From contig NC_092628.1 in assembly GCF_039555335.1 (NCBI RefSeq), positions 30,909,409 to 30,973,408 on the forward strand: a DNA stretch of 64,000 nucleotides. Reading direction: 5' to 3'. Below the pieces are notes generated by a model. That model did not search any database, was not told the DNA's origin, and saw only the letters and a list, made by a program, of their open reading frames with translations. Positions 1-12,249 of this stretch are shown here, piece after piece. The position numbers and the translations under genes were made by a program. Position 1 is the first letter of the stretch, and each line of letters opens with the position of its first letter. Source of the DNA: Amphiura filiformis. Its lineage: Eukaryota > Echinodermata > Ophiuroidea > Amphilepidida > Amphiuridae.

Positions 1-1257
1 ACGTTTTATATTTACAGATTGTTTGGAACGAATTTTTTAAATTTTTAAAGACATGACCTCCATAGTGGTGGTAGTGTCGGCAGGTGATGCAGCGTCAACT
101 GCAACTGGTGCTGGGGTGTTGCTTTAAATCAAGGACTGCATGACCTGTTTGTTGCCAGGAGGAACCTCGGAAGCAAGATCTATAGCTTTTACAAGATTGT
201 ACAACGTGACAAATCAAAAGATTTAACAGCAATATCATCTTTGAGCTTTAAGCTTAGGAGTTTAGTTTCATCAATACCAGATCAATACCACGAGTCCAAA
301 ATAATGTCAAGCACCATCAATATACACAGATTCCAATTCCATAACACGTCAGTATAATATAAAATACATTATCGTCCTACCCACGCTCTATATAGTCTAC
401 TACATTTTACTAGGGCCTAGTTGAAGATGAATGTGCAACACACATATTATGCATATTTATTACTGCTGGTTTATACATGTGTGTGGGTGACACTAAAAGA
501 GGAGCACTGCCCAGGTCCTAACAGGCTAGCATATATCTCAACATATGCAACAATTTATCACGTTTTTGCTCAAAATTAAACACTTGACTCAACCTTCTCT
601 GATATTAATAGAGTATAAAACGTAACTATATAGGTTTCAAAGTTTAATTATTTTGACATTTGTCTCAAAATATTGTATTATTATATTTCTGTCAAATGCA
701 GGTGTTAAATATTGCTTTTAGTGGTTTTAACCACCTGCATCCCATTGGTAAGAACTGGTAATTGATGATTTTTGACAAAAATGTCATATTAATAGTCGAG
801 TGTAATAAAGTAGTATCACTGAGCAACCTGCATTAGTGGTTTCATAGTTATACAAAGGCATGTGCTTTAAACTGTTGCTTTATGGTAATTTTTACAATAT
901 GATATTATAAGATTTGATTATGCGATATTATCGATCTAAGGCATATGATTCGGTAATTGGCCGACACACCGGTATGGTCCGACACGCTGCTAGTCATGTT
1001 AGTTCTACGATGCAAAATCCGTATTGGGTAAGGTCCGAAAATTATTTAGGTACGCTTAGGCGTGTAGGTAGAAGACAAGAGCGAGGTTGCATAGAAAGAG
1101 AGCAGAAATGGGACTGGTGTAAAAATGATAATTACAAACAACAAACTATCAATACGTAAGCTTTTCTTGATAACTACCGGTATTTTAAAATTGTGTTACT
1201 TTGTGACTACATAGGGTCCCGTGCAATACTTTTGGACAAAGGTACCAGTCGGGTTAG
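1..1257. other. non-coding stretch, nothing recognised
   Basis: AT-rich sequence with frequent stops in all frames. I see no splice-flanked coding exon, RNA gene or clear repeat. One 81-codon open stretch near 914-1159 looks random in composition. Confidence 0.5.
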
Positions 1258-1565
1258 AATTAATCGTTAGAGTCTCCTCTATCTGTTCAACCCGGCTGGC
1301 ATTTCTGAAAAGTGACTTGAACTGAGATATTTTGTTTGAAAAATATGTTTTTTGTGACTTTTTCCCCCAATTTTTACCCCCCAAAATGCCAAATATTAAA
1401 GTATGCATTATTTTGTTGTTTTCGTTCAAAAGTAAATTTTACATGGTAAATCATGGAAAAAATTAAATTTAAGATATTTGAAATAAAAAGTATCAGTATC
1501 TCAGTTCACGTTACTTTTCGGATATGCCAGCCGGGCTAAACAGAAAGATGAGACTCTAATGGTTA
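1258..1565. mobile_element. foldback/MITE-like element, about 300 bp
   Basis: Two arms of about 70 bp face each other. 1259-1329 contains gttcaacccggctggcat and ends ttgaactgagata. 1496-1564 begins tatctcagttcacg and contains atgccagccgggc. The spacer carries T-rich and C-rich runs. There is no coding capacity, so this is most simply a non-autonomous DNA transposon. No clear target-site duplication was seen. Confidence 0.7.
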
Positions 1566-2058
1566 TTTAAATCTTAACTAAAGCAGATAGACCAATGTGG
1601 CCTCTCTACTATTAAACAATTTGACGAATATTTGGTTCCACATCTCAAAATATAAGATTTAAAGAAAAGATAGATCAGAAGGAGGGGAAACACTAGGAAA
1701 CAAAAATCAAAGTTGTTGCTGTAACAAGATAATAAGCATTTCCATTGATATTCATGTCATGTACCAAACGTTTTAGCCGAAAAGCCGAAGAAAGGTGGAA
1801 TCGCGCTTCAATCCTATTTTGAGCAAATAATGTATTTTGGAGGCGTTTAATTGCACACAAGTATATAAAATGACTATACAGATACAAATCCTTCGGGTAT
1901 TACAAGATGTGCATAAGATAAATGCTTACAATAATTGCGTCAGTGCGTAGTATGTATGTAGCCAGGGATATGTACATTTTTGTGGGTGTTTATTTTTTGA
2001 CGTCGTCATGCCAACGCCGCACGCATGGGATGTGTGAGGGGAGATATGACCCTCAGAG
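1566..2058. other. non-coding stretch, nothing recognised
   Basis: AT-rich, with no supported exon or repeat structure. Confidence 0.45.
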
Positions 2059-2287
2059 GTTTTTGTGTACCATTTTTGAAAATGTGGCTTTATTAAAACC
2101 ACATTATTATTTATTGGCAAATTTGCCTTACATGTATGGAGGTATAAAATTGGCTGGGGGAGTCCTCGTAGAAGTTTTGTGTACCAGTTAAAAAATGCGG
2201 CTTTATTAAAAACACATTATCTTATATTGACAAATTCGCCTCACACGGGGGAGGTAAATTGACTGGGGGAGTCCTCGTAGAAGTTCA
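2059..2287. repeat. two-unit tandem duplication, about 115 bp per unit
   Basis: The unit runs from ttttgtgtacca through ggctttattaaaa to ctgggggagtcctcgtagaa. It occurs at about 2059-2174 and again at about 2175-2287 with scattered substitutions and small indels. There is no coding signal. Confidence 0.75.
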
Positions 2288-2534
2288 ACTCTAAGTCAGA
2301 TTTCTTAATTTTGCAAAGCAAGTATGAAGAAGATAAACCCTGTCAGAATTGTAGAACAAGAAAAGTGATTAAATCGGTGCTTGCTGGTGAAGCACTCGAG
2401 TAGTTTTTCCCATGTAAATCTATCAGGCCGTTGTTGGCGCTATATAGATTTAATTCACAAGCACCTTTACCGCTGTAGTGGAATAGTATATATTCATGAA
2501 TACCGCAACAAATATTGCACTCTCTCAAGCGCTA

Positions 2535-2537
<3 letters not shown>

Positions 2538-2586
<49 letters not shown>

Positions 2587-2606
2587 AATAATAATAATAA
2601 TAACAC

Positions 2607-2638
<32 letters not shown>

Positions 2639-2639
2639 T
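2538..2639. repeat. compound microsatellite (ACA)n then (ATA)n
   Basis: A run of ACA triplets about 50 bp long is followed directly by an ATA run of about 50 bp with a single interruption (acacta). It abuts the left arm of the foldback element starting at 2640. Confidence 0.95.
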
Positions 2640-3196
2640 GAATATTAAATCTGTTCATCTGGACTTAATATTTTGATAGCGACAGTATCACGTCTCATCC
2701 AAGACGCAACATCAGGCTGACTGATCAGTCACTGACCTGTGACACAGTTGATGGTGTGACGTCACAAGAGAGTCATTGGGGTATTTTCCTTATTGCTGCG
2801 TCGTAGATGCTTGAAATGTTGTACCGAAGTCTCCCTCCTCGATTGAGAGAAGGTTCCTCCCGCCACACATGTATGGCCTCCTTCACCCCTCTTTCAAACC
2901 GCTTGTGTTATTCCTGTCGAGCACTAAATCCTAAAATAATGTATGTTTAGCAAATTTGAGGTGCTGAGTCATTCTACAGGACGTGCTGGTACATGTGCTT
3001 GTGCAACGGTTGTTATAGTCTGTCCTTACAGTCAAAGTCTTTGCAATGGATGGCTTAAACAATTTTACCATCAAACAACTGTGTCACAGGTCAATAGATC
3101 AGCGCCTGATCAGTCAGCCTGATGTTGCGTCTTGGAAGAGCCGTGATCCCGTCGCTATCCAAAATAGTAAGTTCAAATGAACAGATTTAATATTAA
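2640..3196. mobile_element. foldback element next to triplet microsatellites
   Basis: The left arm (2640-2756: attaaatctgttcat, aagacgcaacatcaggctga, cctgtgacacagttg) is the inverse of the right arm (about 3069-3196: caactgtgtcacagg, tcagcctgatgttgcgtctt, atgaacagatttaat). The spacer is about 310 bp. A shorter relative with similar arm ends lies at 31608-31768. There is no coding capacity. Confidence 0.8.
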
Positions 3197-3252
3197 TTTT
3201 CTTATGTTGATCTAACTGGATGATTGAGAAAATTCCCACATACAAAATATTA

Positions 3253-3298
3253 ATACTAACACTAATAATAATGATGATGATAATAATAATAACAACAC

Positions 3299-3384
<86 letters not shown>
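3253..3384. repeat. microsatellite (AAT)n, about 130 bp
   Basis: An AATAAT run with a degenerate start (ctaataataatgatgatgat), almost pure from 3299 to 3384. Long poly-isoleucine reading frames here are artefacts of the repeat. Confidence 0.95.
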
Positions 3385-3386
<2 letters not shown>

Positions 3387-4104
3387 CATTAACAAAGCTG
3401 GTGGTGATGTGCGTTTTACGAACCCTGCGTCTTCTCCGAAGGCCAACTTCCTGTATTTCATAAGATGGGCCTTCCTGTCAGGTTTATCAACTCTAAATGC
3501 AATCATTCATTCCAAACCCTCGTATTGCTTCCTTTGCATTATAAGAATTATAAGAATAATTCTTCGCTAATTGTACACCTGATATTCCAGTGCGGTTACG
3601 GTTTTTCACAAAGAATGCTACTGAATTTTTGATCGCAGCTACATGAAGCCTTATTTATAGAGCTCTAAAAATCTTTACTGCTAATCTCAAAAATGTTTAG
3701 TTATTGCTCTGCGGTATATGATACTTCTTTGTTCAAAGTAAATGCTTAGGTAGATTCCCTACATTTCCTCCTCTACGCACATGCCTGTAGAGCACACAAC
3801 GCCCCCTGTTTAGATAAATTCAATAGATGGGGGCGGCAAGCTGGTTTTCCTATCCAGCTGTCTAGGGTTTTTGTTCAGCGTAGATGTTTGGTTTGTAAAA
3901 CGCGCATAGGCATCAGTATCTAATATTCATCAGTGTTCATATAGACTGAAGGTAAGGTGTGTGGGGGTTTGGAGGCATTTCGGCGTGTAATATAAGTGGG
4001 GGTGGGGTGTGTGTTTGTGTCGTGTGTATATTTGTCTAGAAATTTAACACAACAAAAATTGAAAATGAAGTTCACGCAATATAGAAAAAAAAAGAAAAAG
4101 AAAA
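3385..4104. other. non-coding stretch, nothing recognised
   Basis: No exon or inverted repeat found. A G/T-rich patch lies at about 3955-4030, followed by an A-rich run (4083-4104) that marks the tail side of the SINE on the minus strand. Confidence 0.45.
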
Positions 4105-4482
4105 GCGCAGTGATTCATAGTGCGCTACGCACAGGCACAACGCCTAGACGTTGATTCACAAGCCTCAGCACACTTTACAGGTTGTCGCTGACCACTACGG
4201 CCCCACATCATTCCATAAACCATTTAACAACAAATCAGGGACTTTGCTGCTTCAAGAGCGCACACCCTAGACATTCCACAAATAACCTTCGCAACCACTA
4301 GGATCAGCTCCCCGAGTTTCGTACGGGTTACAACGAGATAATTAGCAGTAAGTTCCTTGTCTTGGGGAATTTCAAGCTAACTCAATTTTTCCACGAGAGC
4401 GTAATAGGCACCAGCAGGGTTCGAACCCGCAACCTCTCGTACCATAGTCAAACGTCTTATCGATTGAGCTAACTTGACTGCG
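4105..4482 (-). mobile_element. tRNA-headed SINE, near full-length copy
   Basis: On the minus strand the 5' end at about 4482 has a Pol III A-box-like stretch (gttagctcaatcgataaga) and a perfect B box (gggttcgaaccctgc, about 4412-4427 on the plus strand). A body of about 280 bp follows, ending in a conserved tail (cctgtaaagtgtgctgagg, then gtagcgcactatgaatcac) and a T-rich end. The body recurs at 12954-13223, 32044-32187 and 34508-34575. The tail resembles the 3' part of Deu-domain SINEs (the TGTAAAGCGCTTTGAG...GCGCTATAAA pattern). That family link is from memory and not tested. Confidence 0.8.
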
Positions 4483-4770
4483 TATAGAGTTGATCAACCA
4501 CGAAAGTATCCGTTTGTCTGTGGTCCTGTGTAAATCACACCAGTACATATTAAATGTTTGGAAACGGAAGTATTGTATGTTTTTAAACTCTTGACTGTTC
4601 AGTGGGGGATTTGGTTAAAATACAGATATGGTCACTGAACACTTTATGAAGGGCGTTAAGAAGAATTATTAAATAAGAAGGTTGGGGAAGAAGGGCGAGG
4701 AAGAAGGGGCGGCAAGAAGCATTATTAATGAAAAATGCGAAAAAGATATGGAAAACTATACCTTTTTGGT

Positions 4771-4917
4771 CACCAGCAAAATGGAGCATGTCGATCCTTA
4801 CAGGCAACCGATTAAATTTAACAAGATCATTTGATCCAGGAGGGTGTCCTCGTTTGCAGGTAAATATCAACACACATAGTAATGATTTGTATCTTTTAAT
4901 GTTATTCAACTGCAGTT
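4771..4917. repeat. dispersed repeat copy A (direct repeat with 5371-5516)
   Basis: Shares aaaatggagcatgtcgatcc, caagatcatttgatccagga, tgtcctcgtttgcaggtaaa and ttaatgttattcaactg in order with 5371-5516, in the same orientation. A second shared block (ccaaaatttgacgtcacag, 4921; near-copy at 5269) lies between them. The minus-strand reading includes a peptide like LPVRIDMLHF in both copies, but neither copy is an intact gene. Confidence 0.7.
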
Positions 4918-5370
4918 GAAACCAAAATTTGACGTCACAGATGGATTGGTCCAGGGGTGCGTGGCATGCTACACTGAATGTCTATCAGGTCATTCAAGGC
5001 TATGCATCATTTTGGGACACTAAATTCACGGTTGTTCTTTTAGCAATCTATGATGAATTATTTTGGTCTTCTAATCTACAAAGTGAGGTAAACTATCGGT
5101 CGGTTATGAATAATTCACATTGAACTCAATACATGGCCCTTGTATTGTGGTCATCACTTTTGGGACAACACAACATAATGTTCGTCAAAAACACAATGAA
5201 TTTCAATCAAATAATTTGGGATAAAAAAATGTTTTTGTTAGCATTTTCTCCAAAATAGCATTTTTACCAAAATTTGACGTTACAGATGGATTCGTCAAAT
5301 GCCATTTTAAATATGAATACTTTTATATACATTAGACCAACAATTTAACGGTTGTGCCCAAAACGAAGGC

Positions 5371-5516
5371 ATCTGCGACCAAAATGGAGCATGTCGATCC
5401 TTACAGGTAACCAATGAAGTTCAACAAGATCATTTGATCCAGGAGTGTGTCCTCGTTTGCAGGTAAATATCAACGCACGCAATAAATATTTGCATCTGTT
5501 AATGTTATTCAACTGT
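5371..5516. repeat. dispersed repeat copy B (direct repeat with 4771-4917)
   Basis: Second copy of the repeat described at 4771, about 600 bp downstream. It differs by point changes and small indels. In its minus-strand reading the conserved peptide is preceded by LHW, giving LHWLPV. Non-LTR retrotransposon remnants often contain LHWLPV, but this is too short to assign a family. Confidence 0.65.
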
Positions 5517-5957
5517 GTGCCGCAATAGTTCGATTCATAATAATTATCGTTATTCATTTACCCACAATGTTTCATCATATCTGTTATGTCAAGGGTGGGC
5601 AACTTTTTGTTTAATCGGTGGGCAAGAAGATAATATTGAGCAATGCCAATAATGCGCGCTAACCGCACATACTCATTATGATAGCACATGTACATAGAAC
5701 CTACTTGAATCCACACTTAAACAACTTTATTTAAGCGCTATAAAATGGCATGAATGTTTAATGAAAAATGTTGAGCTGTCCTTTTGTTATTGTTATGCAT
5801 TTAAATGAGGCTTATGAATAATGAAGTAGCTGTGTAGGCTATTACGAGCTTTCCGATTTCATTTATAAAATGTCCGATTTCATTGTACAGACTAAAACAT
5901 AAAGACTAGCATTAGCCTTTTTGAAGCATGGCGTACACAATTATAGGAGGTTAGTAT
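5517..5957. other. non-coding stretch, nothing recognised
   Basis: AT-rich, no exon-like interval or repeat found. Confidence 0.4.
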
Positions 5958-6394
5958 TAAAGCCATAATGTGTGATTTGCATCACAGCGACGCCCTCAAT
6001 TTTACTCGGATTTCTATTTTTTGCATAATTATATTAGTGGTGTACTAAAATACCACGTAAAAGACTAAGCCTGAAGTGCTTTAATAACAGCAAAATTTTT
6101 ATAATAAAACCGGGGAGACCCGGTTTTATTCAGAGTTCACCGATCGAATGCTTGCTAACATGTCCCGTGGATGTCAGCTTATGTGTACACACGTGGAGCG
6201 CGATGCTCCGTGCAGTATTACATAATACAATCGGCAAGCGTAGTACACCCATTGAAGACGCTGGAGTTAAATCGCAATTTTCTTCCTTATACCTCATTTG
6301 TTTGACTCGAAATTAAAAGGAGATAAAGTGATCAGTAACAACAAACATTTAAATAGGAATCCATTCTTTATGCAAATCACACATTATTGCTTTA
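5958..6394. mobile_element. MITE with 25-bp terminal inverted repeats
   Basis: Left end taaagccataatgtgtgatt (5958) is the inverse of the right end aatcacacattattgcttta (6376-6394). The interior of about 390 bp has no coding potential. Confidence 0.7.
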
Positions 6395-6466
6395 AATATG
6401 TGTAAAACCCTCCAAATTCAAAAGCCTTTACCCATTTCGTGCAGCTATTGTGTCCGCCATACCTCT

Positions 6467-7297
6467 AAAAGGCTAATGGAAGGGTCTGCATAAACCGCAC
6501 GGGCTTAATATTATACACTCCGGTGTGTCGGGAGAATGTCGGGAGAATGTAAAATAAATGTTTGATAGAAAATGTCCTTTCCATGAGTTTACATTATGGT
6601 GCTCATAATGTAGTGCATTTGCCTAAAATGGCGGATTTAAGGAGGTTTTGTGCTTCGTTGAGGACACAATTTCGGACTTTATTATCAAATTTAGCAATTG
6701 GCATTCGTCAGAGCCAAAATGCGATGTATCATTTTTTTGAAATGGGAGGAGCTTAAAATATAGCTATTAAAAGTGGTACGTACTCAGAATCTTGAATGAC
6801 CCCACTGGGAGTCAAATGTTATAAACTTAAAAAACAACTGCACGGATTTCTAGTTGTCCAATGAACTCACGCTATTTATTTGTGCACAGTAAGTTTATAA
6901 CACTTGGCCCCAGGGGCCATTCAAACTTTATGAGTACATATCACTTTTAAGAGCTCCTCCCACATTCAAAACTGGTACATTACAAGTGCATTTCAGTTCT
7001 GATCAACACTTATTGGTATTTAGGTTCAGTACATATCACCTCAAACGTCAATAAATTTGATAATATCAAAAGAAAGTTAAGAAATTATGAAAAGTTACCC
7101 CTCGCCGAAAAAATCTAATTTAGTCTCTTTAAATCCGCCATTTTATGCCAATTCATCACATTATGAGCACCATAATGCAAACTCATAAAAAGCACATTTT
7201 CTATCAAAAAATATAATATTTGACACCATCTCCCGACAGACCCCAGTAAAAAATTTAACCCGTACGGTTTATGCAAACCCTTTTTCGATTAACATTG
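6467..7297. mobile_element. large foldback element, about 830 bp
   Basis: Long diverged arms: tgcataaaccgcacgggctt and tgagtttacattatggtgct on the left, against agcaccataatgcaaactca and acccgtacggtttatgca on the right. The arms cover most of the element (about 6467-6760 and 6955-7297). A 64-codon open stretch at 6562-6756 lies inside the left arm and is not a gene. Confidence 0.8.
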
Positions 7298-7489
7298 GCA
7301 ATCGGTGAAGAAATATTCCATATTTAATGTTAAGTCTGTATAAATAATAAACACGTGACAAATACAAAATAGATCAGTGAGTGATGAAGTAAGAATTTGG
7401 GTCATTTTCTGTCAGCAAATAACGTGGTGTTAAAATAAGCCGAATATTTCTCTTTTTTCTTTCAAAACGTCACACAAAAGTGAATAATG

Positions 7490-8093
7490 AAGGGGTGGGT
7501 GTAATATAGTCCGAACCCTCCAAAAACACATGTTACTGGTTTTAAGACAAACCATATTTTGACCACATAGTTGTGAAATCATATGCATTAAGTACATAAG
7601 CATGAAGTACATGGGTTTTGCAACAGATAATGTGAGTTGCTGGAATTATTTGTGTAATTATGAATTTGAAACCAGTCACTTGAGGGTTAGCACTATGTTG
7701 CACAATAGATCATGTACTAATATTGTTGTTTTTGTACCTTCTGGCAACGCTAAATTAATTTGATATTTCTTATAAGAAAATGACAAATCTAAAAGTTTGT
7801 GATGTAAAAAACATGTTCTCAGTGATTCTAAATAGAGATTCAGCTGAACAGTGTTTCTAGATGATCTGAGAAACTGCACTGAAATCTTGGTGCAATATAG
7901 TGTTAACCATCAAAATAGAAGTGACTCGTTTAAACCTGATTGTACATGCTATATCTTAGATAATCATTGATATTCCTGATTATATAACATATAGTGTTAA
8001 ACGTATTAAACGCAACTGTTTTGAAACCAGTAACAAGTCGGTTGAAAAATAGTTGAGGGTTAGGAGTTAGGACTATTATACACCCACCCCTTC
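7490..8093. mobile_element. foldback element, about 600 bp
   Basis: Left arm aaggggtgggtgtaatatag with a downstream ttactggttttaag block. The right arm carries the inverse (ttttgaaaccagtaa, then actattatacacccacccct). Coding capacity is absent. Confidence 0.7.
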
Positions 8094-9876
8094 GATTGAT
8101 ACCTTTGACAGGTGCTGCCCTATTTTTATCGAAATTTGGTAGAGAGAGATTGGACACTAAAAACGTAGTTTGCCATATATTTCATTGGTCGCTGAAAGTG
8201 CCTGTAGTTCATACTTGAGACTCTGTATATTAACTTTAACGTCTGCTGACATCTCAATGCTTGGTGTGCCCACCATCACTGTCTACCACTGCCTGGATTC
8301 GTCGTCGTATGCTCTGAACAACGAATTTGGCTTGAATAGGAGCTAAGTGCAACTTTCAAAATCCGACTTGAAGCCACTCAAGCGCCCATAACTCGACCAA
8401 GTGATATTGTAGAGCAACAAAATGGGTGTCAAAATGCGCAGGAGAAAGCTGCGCTTTATATACATTAAATAAGTTATTGCTATATATTTCAGTTCCCGAT
8501 ATATCTGACCATCTATAATCGTTTCGATACTTTCTGGGTTGAGTTTATATGAAAAATATGAAAAATAGACGTGTCCTGTGCAAACTACGATGCGAACGCG
8601 TACGCACACTGCAGGGAAACTACACATTTAACCCAACATAAAATATTATTTGAAGATACGAGATGTTATCACACTTTCGAGTCAACCTCTGTCTGCCGAA
8701 AAATTGGCACCCTCTAGCACGGTTACGGGATCATTTTAACAATACGCTATTGAAATAACAATTGGACACATGCTAATAAGACTGTGCCTAATTCTCCAGG
8801 TGTTGTTCTATGGACATAATCTTATTTGGAGTCCACATGTATGGTGGAATGTGCAGAAATCTGGCCACCGAAAGTGAAATTGCGTGTTAGAAAAACATAA
8901 ATTTCTTCAAACCTACGAATCTCACCTAAAAAATGTTGCACATGCAGGATGGCAAAAGCTTCTCAAACTTAAATATCATACTGGCAAGGTTTGATATTGC
9001 TGTCAACGTAGTTTGCAATAGCTTTCAGTTGTGATGGTCAAAATCGAAAATTTACTAAGCTATTTCATTCTCAAATTTAAATTTAAGACAGGAAACGGTG
9101 TACTTTTGTTACACTTGTCTGAAAGATTCAAGTCTGTAACTTACTTCTATGTTCTAAAAAAAGTTGATAATACATTATGTGTGACTCCTTTGCTAAGTGA
9201 ACGATTTTACGGGCTCATTGATTGAAAGGACTCCTCGGTTAATTGAGTGGCGTGGTCATCGGCTCCGTTCCGCCTGTGTATACAAAGATGGATTATTTAA
9301 CATTGCTACCGTCAGCTCCAATACTGGGTAAGGGTCACTTTTTTGTCAAAATCTGTCCTCAAAATTGGATGCAGGTATAATTTTATAATCACCTTCAAAA
9401 TTGTGTATTTCTGAAAATAAATATGGAGGACGAACATTTGTAGACTAAGGAGTCTTATTTTAGTAATAGCTTTATTCGGAGCCAAAGGTTTGCATGTGTT
9501 TGAATTTTGTATCATATTCATGCACTCGCTCTTTTGGGGCGCCCTCTACGGAGGGGCCCAATAATATCTTGTAATAGCATTTTGCTTCAGTTTTTGGTTT
9601 TGCTAGATTTACTGTTTATTGTTTTGAAATATTGCTATCAAAAAGTATTTCTTTCAAATATGGGACATAAAAAATAAAGTAGGTAATGAAGTTACGCACG
9701 TGTGCATATAAACACAATGGTGAACCATTGTTCGCTACAAGATGTATATATATATATATATTATAAAGGAAAGAGTGACCAGTTAACCAACCCAAAGTGT
9801 TACAATCAAACAGGACGACATACAAAAAGAAAAAGTAAAAAAAAACGGCACACAACTCAAATAAAAAAGCAAGGAC
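8094..9876. other. non-coding stretch, nothing recognised
   Basis: About 1.8 kb without a splice-bounded exon, RNA gene or clear inverted repeat. Short open stretches are AT-rich and low in coding character. A short (AT)n tract lies at 9745-9760. Confidence 0.4.
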
Positions 9877-9935
9877 ATTTACCGATATGGGACTCGAACC
9901 TCACTAACTAACTCGAACCTCTCTAGCCTCCGTTC
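9780..9935 (-). mobile_element. tRNA-derived SINE fragment (B-box half)
   Basis: The minus strand contains a B-box-like ggttcgagtcccatat at about 9886-9901, followed downstream by a T-rich tail (revcomp of the aaaaagaaaaagtaaaaaaa run). I could not identify a matching A box, so this is probably a 5'-decayed copy. Confidence 0.4.
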
Positions 9936-10328
9936 TTGCATTATGACAATTTGACAATTACTTATCATTTTTAATCCATTTCACGCATTTAAAAGAATGT
10001 GGCATTCATGCCACAGTGATATCGAGTGCCTGATACTTGAATTGACTGCTGTAAGTATTGAATCCGTGGAAAATTATCATCGTAATGAGTAGTATACCGG
10101 TATTTCAATAACTATGCAGTCAATTTTTAATCTTCAAAAAGAATATGAAAACTGTCTAATAACACAATTGCATAATTATTCATTCCTGTTTGGATCAGGA
10201 AATACAAAAAAAAAAAATTACAATTTCCGACTTACAGTTCTGTCAGAGACATAAATATAGCAATAATAAGCAGTTTAATAAGCACATTCAGAGACACTAA
10301 AGAAGTAGCATTTTCAGAAACACAGGAA
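9936..10328. other. non-coding stretch, nothing recognised
   Basis: AT-rich, no feature supported. Confidence 0.4.

Positions 10329-10404
<76 letters not shown>
10329..10404. repeat. microsatellite (AAT)n, about 75 bp
   Basis: Uninterrupted AAT triplets. The poly-leucine frame on the minus strand is a repeat artefact. Confidence 0.95.
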
Positions 10405-11038
10405 GCAAACCATACGTTAAGCGGATTTTGTTGTTTAAAAATAACTTAGAACTTAGAAGTGCCCTTTTGACAAACAAATAAAATAAATATAATTACCAAT
10501 GACCGTAAATAGTAAGTTTTTCCGGTAATTGGTTTTGAAAATAAAAATAACTGAAATCTCTTAAAGTGAACTTGTAAAAATATTTGCACAAAAATAGACA
10601 GAACTGTACTTGTAGAACAATGGAAAATTCTGGTTATGGTATAAATATTTAGTACGAATTATGTTTGCGATAGCGTATTTGTGGGTTTGTATGATGGGGT
10701 TGCAACCCATGAGTTTCCACATAGAAGGTGGGCCAATAGATTACGTCACGCATTGTTCCTTTGATGCCGATTTGATTTGCCGACTGTTTCGAACAAAGGT
10801 GTTCCGCCATTAAATTGGACACTGACCCGACAGCATATTTATGCTTCTCCTGGCAGGTGACTGTCAATTAAAGCGATGAATAGAAAGTTATGTCTAAGCG
10901 CAACACTTGAGAACGTATCCTAATGGTGTGTACGCGATGGCATGCAGCACTGGCGTGATTGTTAGACATGGCACGATCGAACAATCGGCCCTCATGATTA
11001 TGCGAGAACTTGCATCATACAATACACAGGGACTTTGA
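10405..11038. other. non-coding stretch, nothing recognised
   Basis: A 72-codon open stretch on the minus strand (10649-10867) reads plausibly at its N-terminus. It has no recognisable domain or splice context, and I do not call it. Confidence 0.4.
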
Positions 11039-11040
11039 AA

Positions 11041-11099
<59 letters not shown>

Positions 11100-11168
11100 A
11101 TGTGTCCGTTCTCTCGAGCCCCAAAACGTCTTTAAATATATAAAATAAATAAATAAATAAATAAATAA
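11039..11168. repeat. microsatellite (AAAT)n in two blocks
   Basis: The first block spans about 11039-11100 and the second about 11140-11168. Between them are 40 bp of unique sequence (tgtccgttctctcgagcccc). Confidence 0.95.
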
Positions 11169-11204
11169 TACAAAAAGAAATTACAAATTAGTTTTTCTAG
11201 GCCC

Positions 11205-11330
11205 TAACGTTGGAAAAATAAAGCAGCACAAGAAAAGTGACAGACGCACGGTTTCGAACAAGCGACGCCCAGAACAGCAACTTAGAAACCACAACGCCTT
11301 AGACCGCTAGGCCATAGAATCACACAGTTT
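11205..11330 (-). mobile_element. tRNA-Leu-like SINE or tRNA relic
   Basis: The minus strand reads tatggcctagcggtctaaggcg (A box, type II tRNA style with GGTCTAAGGCG), then cttgttcgaaacc (B box) about 40 bp later, followed by cgtgcgtctgtcac and a T-rich tail. The A-box phrase matches tRNA-Leu, but the stems do not pair well. A functional tRNA is unlikely. A similar relic lies at 47258-47341. Confidence 0.55.
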
Positions 11331-12249
11331 CTTCGAAGTCAAAGAAATGTATTAACCTTTAACGTTACGCAATATTGGCACATGACACGGGCACATGTCT
11401 GCGGGTAAAGATACTGCATGATAGAAAGGCGCATAAATAATCTAAGGGTCTATCCCTGAATTTAATGGTCATTGACATGTAACCAATTCTTTGTATACCA
11501 GTGTATATACCAGCTACAGTCAACATATAAAAAGAAGTATATTGTTAGCCGTAGACGCAATCATCAATGCGGGAAGTATAAAACCATAGTCGCCACTCGT
11601 GCACTTGTTTGAGTCCACGGAAATTCCGAAAACAGCCCTCAACCCTGAAATCAGAGGTCGGTTTTGGGTTGTTACATGCAAATACAAACTAAATATATCA
11701 TGAAAAACCCCACCAAGAGGACTACGAGACTTATTCAGAGCCAATCTACATTCTGTTATTTACAAAAGCCGACGATCAAAGTGAAATTATAAAAGGAGCA
11801 AGACCAGATATCAACGTTAAATCACGGTAAGCCTAAAATCGCATCGAAAACGCCACAATGCAGTCACAAAATTTATAATATTACTAAATCACCAAAACGA
11901 ATTGTAACGTAGGTATGCAGAAAAGAGTTGTATTAGCAATAACAAAGTATGTGCAAAAAGATTTGTCTTTGGCATGTCGCTTTTTGAAATATCACCAAAA
12001 ATATCAAATTTTGGAAAAACGCCCCAAAATTTAAAACAAACACGAACCTTCCAAAAAAAATATATATTAACACTCGGCGGCCAAGTCACTACCTGTCGCT
12101 GTGATTTGGGGTAACTCGTTGCTTCCCTTCTCCAGATACGTGTACTTCAAGGTCGCTCATACCCCACGCCTTAAGTAGTGCTAAAAATAAACACATTTAT
12201 ATTATCTATTTTTGTGCTTAATAGATTACATCACATTTTACTGATAAAC
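11331..12249. other. non-coding stretch, nothing recognised
   Basis: About 900 bp with no exon, RNA gene or inverted repeat that I can support. Confidence 0.4.

Noticed and set aside
3220-3570. Long poly-isoleucine reading frames on both strands
   Set aside because: Produced by the AAT microsatellite; no gene.
4412-4482. Functional tRNA gene
   Set aside because: The tRNA-like head is joined to a repeated non-tRNA body with other copies in the window, so it is a SINE.
10232-10477. Poly-leucine reading frame
   Set aside because: Minus-strand translation of the (AAT)n tract.
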